Shown here in pieces: positions 23,884 to 27,124 of a DNA stretch of 27,124 nt; the stretch's first letter is position 1, and every line of letters begins with the position of its first letter. Both the position numbers and the translations under genes were made by a program. The stretch comes from Clostridia bacterium (GTDB lineage Bacteria; Bacillota; Clostridia; Oscillospirales; CAG-382): NCBI GenBank assembly GCA_900757905.1, contig CAAEPN010000115.1, positions 1 to 27,124 of the forward strand, written 5' to 3'. A model generated the notes under the pieces. That model did no database searches. It saw nothing but the letters and a program-made list of their open reading frames with translations, and was not told where the DNA came from.

Positions 23884-24620
23884 ACAGTACAAAAAGAACC
23901 GTTTTGATTACCGGTGCGGCACGCGGAATCGGTGCGGCCTGTGCGGAGAAGTTTGCAAGCCTTGGCTATAACCTTGTCCTCAACTACCGCACGAGCGAAG
24001 AGCAAGCGTTGACCCTTGCGCAAACACTGAAGCAGAATGGCGCGGAAATTCTCTGCGTATGCGCGGATGTCAGCGATAAGAGCGCGGTCGAATCGCTGTT
24101 TGCACAAGCAGAAGCCGCTTTCGGACAGGTGGACATACTCATCAATAACGCCGGGATTTCGCAGATCAAAATGCTTTGCGATGTAACCGAGGACGATTGG
24201 CGGCACATGTTTGCCGTCAACATGGATTCCGCCTATCTGTGCTCCAAACGCGCCCTGAGCGCCATGGTATCGAAAAAATGGGGACGCATTATCAACATTT
24301 CTTCGATGTGGGGCGTTTGCGGCGCTTCTTGCGAAGTTCCCTACTCTGCCTCCAAAGCGGCGCTTATCGGCTTTACCAAGGCGCTTGCCAAAGAGCTTGC
24401 TCCCTCCGGAATTACGGTCAACGCGCTTGCGCCCGGCTTTATCGATACCCCCATGAACCGCAATGTTTCACCGGAGGATGCCGCCGCGTTTATCGAAGAA
24501 ATTCCGGTAAACCGCATCGGAAAGCCGTATGAAGTGGCACATGCAGCAGCTTTTTTAGCGCATGAGGACTCCGGCTACATCACCGGTCAGGTTTTGGCAG
24601 TTGACGGAGGGTTAACCTAA
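23880..24620 (+). CDS. Short-chain dehydrogenase/reductase, FabG-like
   Basis: 246 residues, a classic SDR. The nucleotide site is TGAARGIGAA at about residues 11-20, followed by NNAG near 89-92. The catalytic tetrad is in NMDSAYL (Asn), NISSMWGVCG (Ser) and PYSASKAALIGF (Tyr and Lys). The C-terminus GYITGQVLAVDGGLT is typical of FabG and glucose-dehydrogenase-type enzymes. NADPH preference is plausible because Arg follows the glycine motif and the second strand, but this is not certain. As no other fatty-acid genes are near, a role as an accessory 3-oxoacyl-ACP reductase or a sugar/polyol oxidoreductase is equally possible. It is coupled to the TatD gene through the ATGA overlap. Confidence 0.85.
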   Translation: MNSTKRTVLITGAARGIGAACAEKFASLGYNLVLNYRTSEEQALTLAQTLKQNGAEILCVCADVSDKSAVESLFAQAEAAFGQVDILINNAGISQIKMLCDVTEDDWRHMFAVNMDSAYLCSKRALSAMVSKKWGRIINISSMWGVCGASCEVPYSASKAALIGFTKALAKELAPSGITVNALAPGFIDTPMNRNVSPEDAAAFIEEIPVNRIGKPYEVAHAAAFLAHEDSGYITGQVLAVDGGLT

Positions 24621-24651
24621 AAGAAAAATTTGGGAAATGGAGAAAACAGTC

Positions 24652-25980
24652 ATGATGTCTGAAAGATCCACTCTTACACTTCCTGCAAAAGAAATAACGC
24701 TGTATGGCGGCTATGACGTCCTTGTCTGCGGCGGCGGGCCTGCCGGATGTGCGGCGGCGATCGCTGCTGCACGAAAGGGCGCAAAAACGCTGCTTATCGA
24801 AGCCAATTACGCTTTGGGCGGTATGAGTACCCTCGGTATGGTACCGACATGGTGTCCCTTTTCCGACAAGGAAAAGATCATTTACCGCGGCATTGCCGAA
24901 GAGATCTTTCTTGCCGGCAAAAAAACGACGCCGCATGTTCCGGCCTCCCAGCTCGATTGGGTGCCGATCGACCCGGAAGCGCTCAAAGTCATCTACGACG
25001 AATTATTATTTGAAGCCGGTGCGAAAGTGTTGTTCGGAACATTTCTCTGCGGCGCTCTGCAAGAAAACGGTACAGTTACAGCTGTTCTTGCAGCGAACAA
25101 AAACGGCTTGTGCGCTTATCAGGCAAAAGTTTATATCGATTGCACGGGAGATGCGGATCTCGCTTACTATGCCGGTGTTCCCTGCATAAACGGCGACGGA
25201 AACGGTCATACCCAAGCGGCAACGCACTGCTTTGAGCTTGGCGGTGTAAACGACCGTGCCTATCTCACCGGGCCGCGCCTGCACAACAGCAATCCTCAAA
25301 GTCCCATTCACGCCATTGTCCAAAGCGGCGCTTACAAAGAGCTTGACGACGTTCATTTCTGCCAATCGCTCATCCGGCCGCAAACAGTCGGCTTTAATGC
25401 CGGTCATTTGTTTAACGTTGACAGCACGGATGCTTTCAGCGTTTCAGAGGCAATGCGCAAGGGACGCAAAAAGGCCGAAGCCTATTGCCGCGCTTTGCAC
25501 GATTACTGTCCCGAAGCCTTTGGAAATGCCTATGTTTCGGAAACCGCTCCGCTTATGGGAATCCGTGAGTCACGGCGCGTTATCGGCGACTATGTGCTGA
25601 CAAAGGACGATTATATTGCACGCCGCAGTTTTCCCGACGAGATCGGCAGAAACAGCTATTATTTGGATATCCACATGAGCGACGAAGAAAAGAAAGCGAC
25701 CGGTCACAAATCCTTGCGGTATGAAAAGGGCGAATCACACGGAATTCCCTATCGCTGTCTGACGCCGAAAGGAATAACCAATCTTTTGGTTGCCGGCCGT
25801 TCGATCTCCACTGACCGCGCCGTGCAAGGCAGCACCCGCGTTATGCCGGTATGCCTTGTAACCGGTCAAGCTGCCGGCACTGCCGCTGCTTTATGCAGTG
25901 AGGATAAGCCGAATGTACACTCGCTTGATATTACGCTTTTAAGAGAGACCTTACGGCAGGATGGAGCATATTTTCTGTAA
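24652..25980 (+). CDS. FAD-dependent oxidoreductase (FAD_oxidored family)
   Basis: 442 residues from ATG 24652, which has GGAG nine bases upstream. An ATG at 24637 would add five residues but has only GGGA three bases before it. The Rossmann FAD site is DVLVCGGGPAGCAAAIAAAR, followed by the acidic end of strand two (LLIEANYALGGMSTLG). The second FAD region is VYIDCTGDADLAYYAGVPC, and the C-terminal site is LLVAGRSISTDRAVQGSTRV followed by GQAAGTAAAL. These motifs mark the PF12831-type family, whose members are mostly uncharacterised and often misnamed. The substrate is unknown. It is the last gene of the run, 31 nt after the SDR reductase, and the two may form a redox pair. Confidence 0.85.
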   Translation: MMSERSTLTLPAKEITLYGGYDVLVCGGGPAGCAAAIAAARKGAKTLLIEANYALGGMSTLGMVPTWCPFSDKEKIIYRGIAEEIFLAGKKTTPHVPASQLDWVPIDPEALKVIYDELLFEAGAKVLFGTFLCGALQENGTVTAVLAANKNGLCAYQAKVYIDCTGDADLAYYAGVPCINGDGNGHTQAATHCFELGGVNDRAYLTGPRLHNSNPQSPIHAIVQSGAYKELDDVHFCQSLIRPQTVGFNAGHLFNVDSTDAFSVSEAMRKGRKKAEAYCRALHDYCPEAFGNAYVSETAPLMGIRESRRVIGDYVLTKDDYIARRSFPDEIGRNSYYLDIHMSDEEKKATGHKSLRYEKGESHGIPYRCLTPKGITNLLVAGRSISTDRAVQGSTRVMPVCLVTGQAAGTAAALCSEDKPNVHSLDITLLRETLRQDGAYFL

Positions 25981-26158
25981 TACACGTTAAATTATGCACA
26001 ATACAGCTTTGTGCAGATACACAGAATCAAGCATAATCACCAAATTTATGAAAAATGTGAAAATTTTGCTAAACTCTCTTGCAAAACGAACAATTTTGTA
26101 TTAAAATAAAGCTGTATGGATAAAATAACCATAAATATCATATTTGGAGGAATTTAAA
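25981..26158 (+). promoter_or_regulatory. Intergenic region with the predicted gap promoter
   Basis: 178 AT-rich bases separate the operon from gap. A 7-bp hairpin TGCACAA/TTGTGCA at 25995-26015 lacks a T-run and is a doubtful terminator. A promoter is predicted as TTGCAA (26079-26084), 17 bp, TAAAAT (26102-26107). GGAGG (26146-26150) precedes the gap ATG by eight bases. Confidence 0.5.
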
Positions 26159-27124
26159 ATGTCAGTAAAAGTTGCCATTAACGGTTTCGGCCGTATCGGT
26201 CGTCTCGCATTCCGTCAGATGTTCGGTGCTGAAGGCTATGAAGTTGTTGCTATCAACGACCTCACCAGCCCGAAGATGCTCGCTCACCTCTTGAAGTACG
26301 ATACCGCCCAGGGTAATTACGTTGCTATGGGTCACACCGTTACTTCCAAGGAGCCGGTTCTCGCTGAAGACGGCAAGACCGTTGTTACTCCCGGTTCTAT
26401 CACGGTAGACGGCAAGGAGATCACCATTTACGCTATGCCGAAAGCAAGCGATCTTCCGTGGGGCAAGTTCGGTGTTGACGTTGTTCTCGAATGCACCGGT
26501 TTCTACTGCTCGAAAGAAAAGTCCATGGCTCACATCGAAGCAGGCGCTAAGAAGGTTGTTATTTCCGCTCCGGCCGGCAAGGATCTTCCTACCATCGTTT
26601 ACAGCGTAAACGAAAAGACCCTTACCAAGGATGACAAGGTTATTTCCGCTGCATCCTGCACCACCAACTGCCTCGCACCGATGGCTAAGGCACTCAACGA
26701 CTACGCTCCGATCGAAAGCGGCATCATGACTACTGTTCATGCTTACACCGGCGACCAGATGGTTCTCGACGGTCCGCACAGAAAGGGTGACCTCAGACGT
26801 GCAAGAGCTGCTGCTCAGAACATCGTTCCGAACACCACCGGCGCTGCAAAGGCTATCGGTCTTGTTATTCCGGAATTGAACGGCAAGCTCATCGGTTCTG
26901 CACAGAGAGTTCCGACCTGCACCGGTTCTACCACTATTCTCGTTGCTGTTGTTAAGGGCAAGGATATCACAGCTGAAGGCATCAACGCTGCTATGAAGGC
27001 TGCTGCTAACGAATCCTTCGGTTACAACGAAGACATGATCGTTTCCTCCGATGTTATCGGTATGCGTTACGGTTCTCTCTTCGACGCTACCCAGACCATG
27101 GTTGCCAAGATCGACGACGACACC
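26159..27124 (+). CDS. gap: Glyceraldehyde-3-phosphate dehydrogenase, type I (3' end beyond window)
   Basis: 322 codons of about 335 are present; the gene runs off the window edge. The enzyme oxidises glyceraldehyde-3-phosphate to 1,3-bisphosphoglycerate with NAD in glycolysis. The N-terminal NAD site is VAINGFGRIGRLAFR, with Asp in AINDLTSPKML favouring NAD over NADP. The catalytic cysteine is in SAASCTTNCLAPMA and the partner histidine in TTVHAYTGDQ. Substrate-binding residues lie in RARAAAQNIVPNTTGAAKA. Codon use is visibly more biased than upstream (repeated gct, ctc, aag, ggt), as expected of a highly expressed glycolytic gene. It has its own promoter and a strong ribosome site, so it is probably a separate unit from the preceding operon. 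Confidence 0.97.
   Translation, partial: MSVKVAINGFGRIGRLAFRQMFGAEGYEVVAINDLTSPKMLAHLLKYDTAQGNYVAMGHTVTSKEPVLAEDGKTVVTPGSITVDGKEITIYAMPKASDLPWGKFGVDVVLECTGFYCSKEKSMAHIEAGAKKVVISAPAGKDLPTIVYSVNEKTLTKDDKVISAASCTTNCLAPMAKALNDYAPIESGIMTTVHAYTGDQMVLDGPHRKGDLRRARAAAQNIVPNTTGAAKAIGLVIPELNGKLIGSAQRVPTCTGSTTILVAVVKGKDITAEGINAAMKAAANESFGYNEDMIVSSDVIGMRYGSLFDATQTMVAKIDDDT

Noticed and set aside
25995..26015. Rho-independent terminator after the FAD oxidoreductase
   Set aside because: A 7-bp stem with no T-run; kept only as a weak note in the intergenic entry.
26162..26779. 205-codon - strand frame within gap
   Set aside because: Shadow caused by the biased codon use of gap.

Overview
Most of this window (about 530 to 27124) reads as a chromosomal segment of an uncultured Clostridia-type Firmicute, probably a gut Oscillospiraceae-like lineage. 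The evidence is strong Shine-Dalgarno sites before nearly every gene, occasional TTG starts, sigma-A promoters with 17-bp spacers, Firmicutes gene pairs (rimO-pgsA, cysE-cysS-mrnC, metG-tatD) and very large secreted proteins with InlB/Flg_new and Ig-like repeats. The taxonomic placement is inference. The first ~530 bases are different: they encode, without a Shine-Dalgarno site, the first ~150 residues of a Bacteroides-type uridine phosphorylase. That sequence then runs without a stop into the antisense strand of a Firmicute gene. The simplest reading is a chimeric join at about 519-533.

Layout. (1) 73-~530, + strand: truncated udp. (2) 499-11198, - strand: two tandem paralogous secreted proteins of 1976 and 1480 residues. 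Each has an SGNH/GDSL-type hydrolase domain inside an array of jelly-roll, Ig-like and InlB-like modules, and each ends in the same unnamed C-terminal domains. The upstream gene has a perfect-consensus promoter and a ~157-nt leader with nested inverted repeats. (3) 11344-11709: non-coding, with hairpins and three pairs of short direct repeats just 3' of a tRNA operon, possibly an old integration site. (4) 11710-11895, - strand: tRNA-Leu(UAG) and tRNA-Ala(GGC). (5) 12108-13805, + strand: a GntR/LacI hybrid regulator with a shortened sensor domain, followed by an MscS channel. (6) 13863-14535, - strand: a VanZ-like membrane protein overlapping a small XRE regulator. (7) 14880-25980, + strand: an eleven-gene run, rimO, pgsA, cysE, cysS, mrnC, pth, an unknown membrane protein, metG, a TatD hydrolase, an SDR reductase and an FAD oxidoreductase. 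(8) 26159-end, + strand: gap, cut by the window edge.

How the genes work together. The long + strand run is a housekeeping operon centred on translation and sulfur amino acids: S12 methylthiolation, serine acetylation for cysteine synthesis, Cys- and Met-tRNA synthetases, 23S rRNA maturation and peptidyl-tRNA recycling. Lipid synthesis and two redox enzymes are attached. The - strand giant proteins look like an accessory extracellular module, probably polysaccharide-directed esterases, although substrate and anchoring are unknown. No CRISPR array, transposase, integrase gene, toxin-antitoxin pair or recognisable defence system was found. The least explained elements are the paired SGNH proteins, the structured leader of the upstream one, and the repeat-rich stretch beside the tRNAs.
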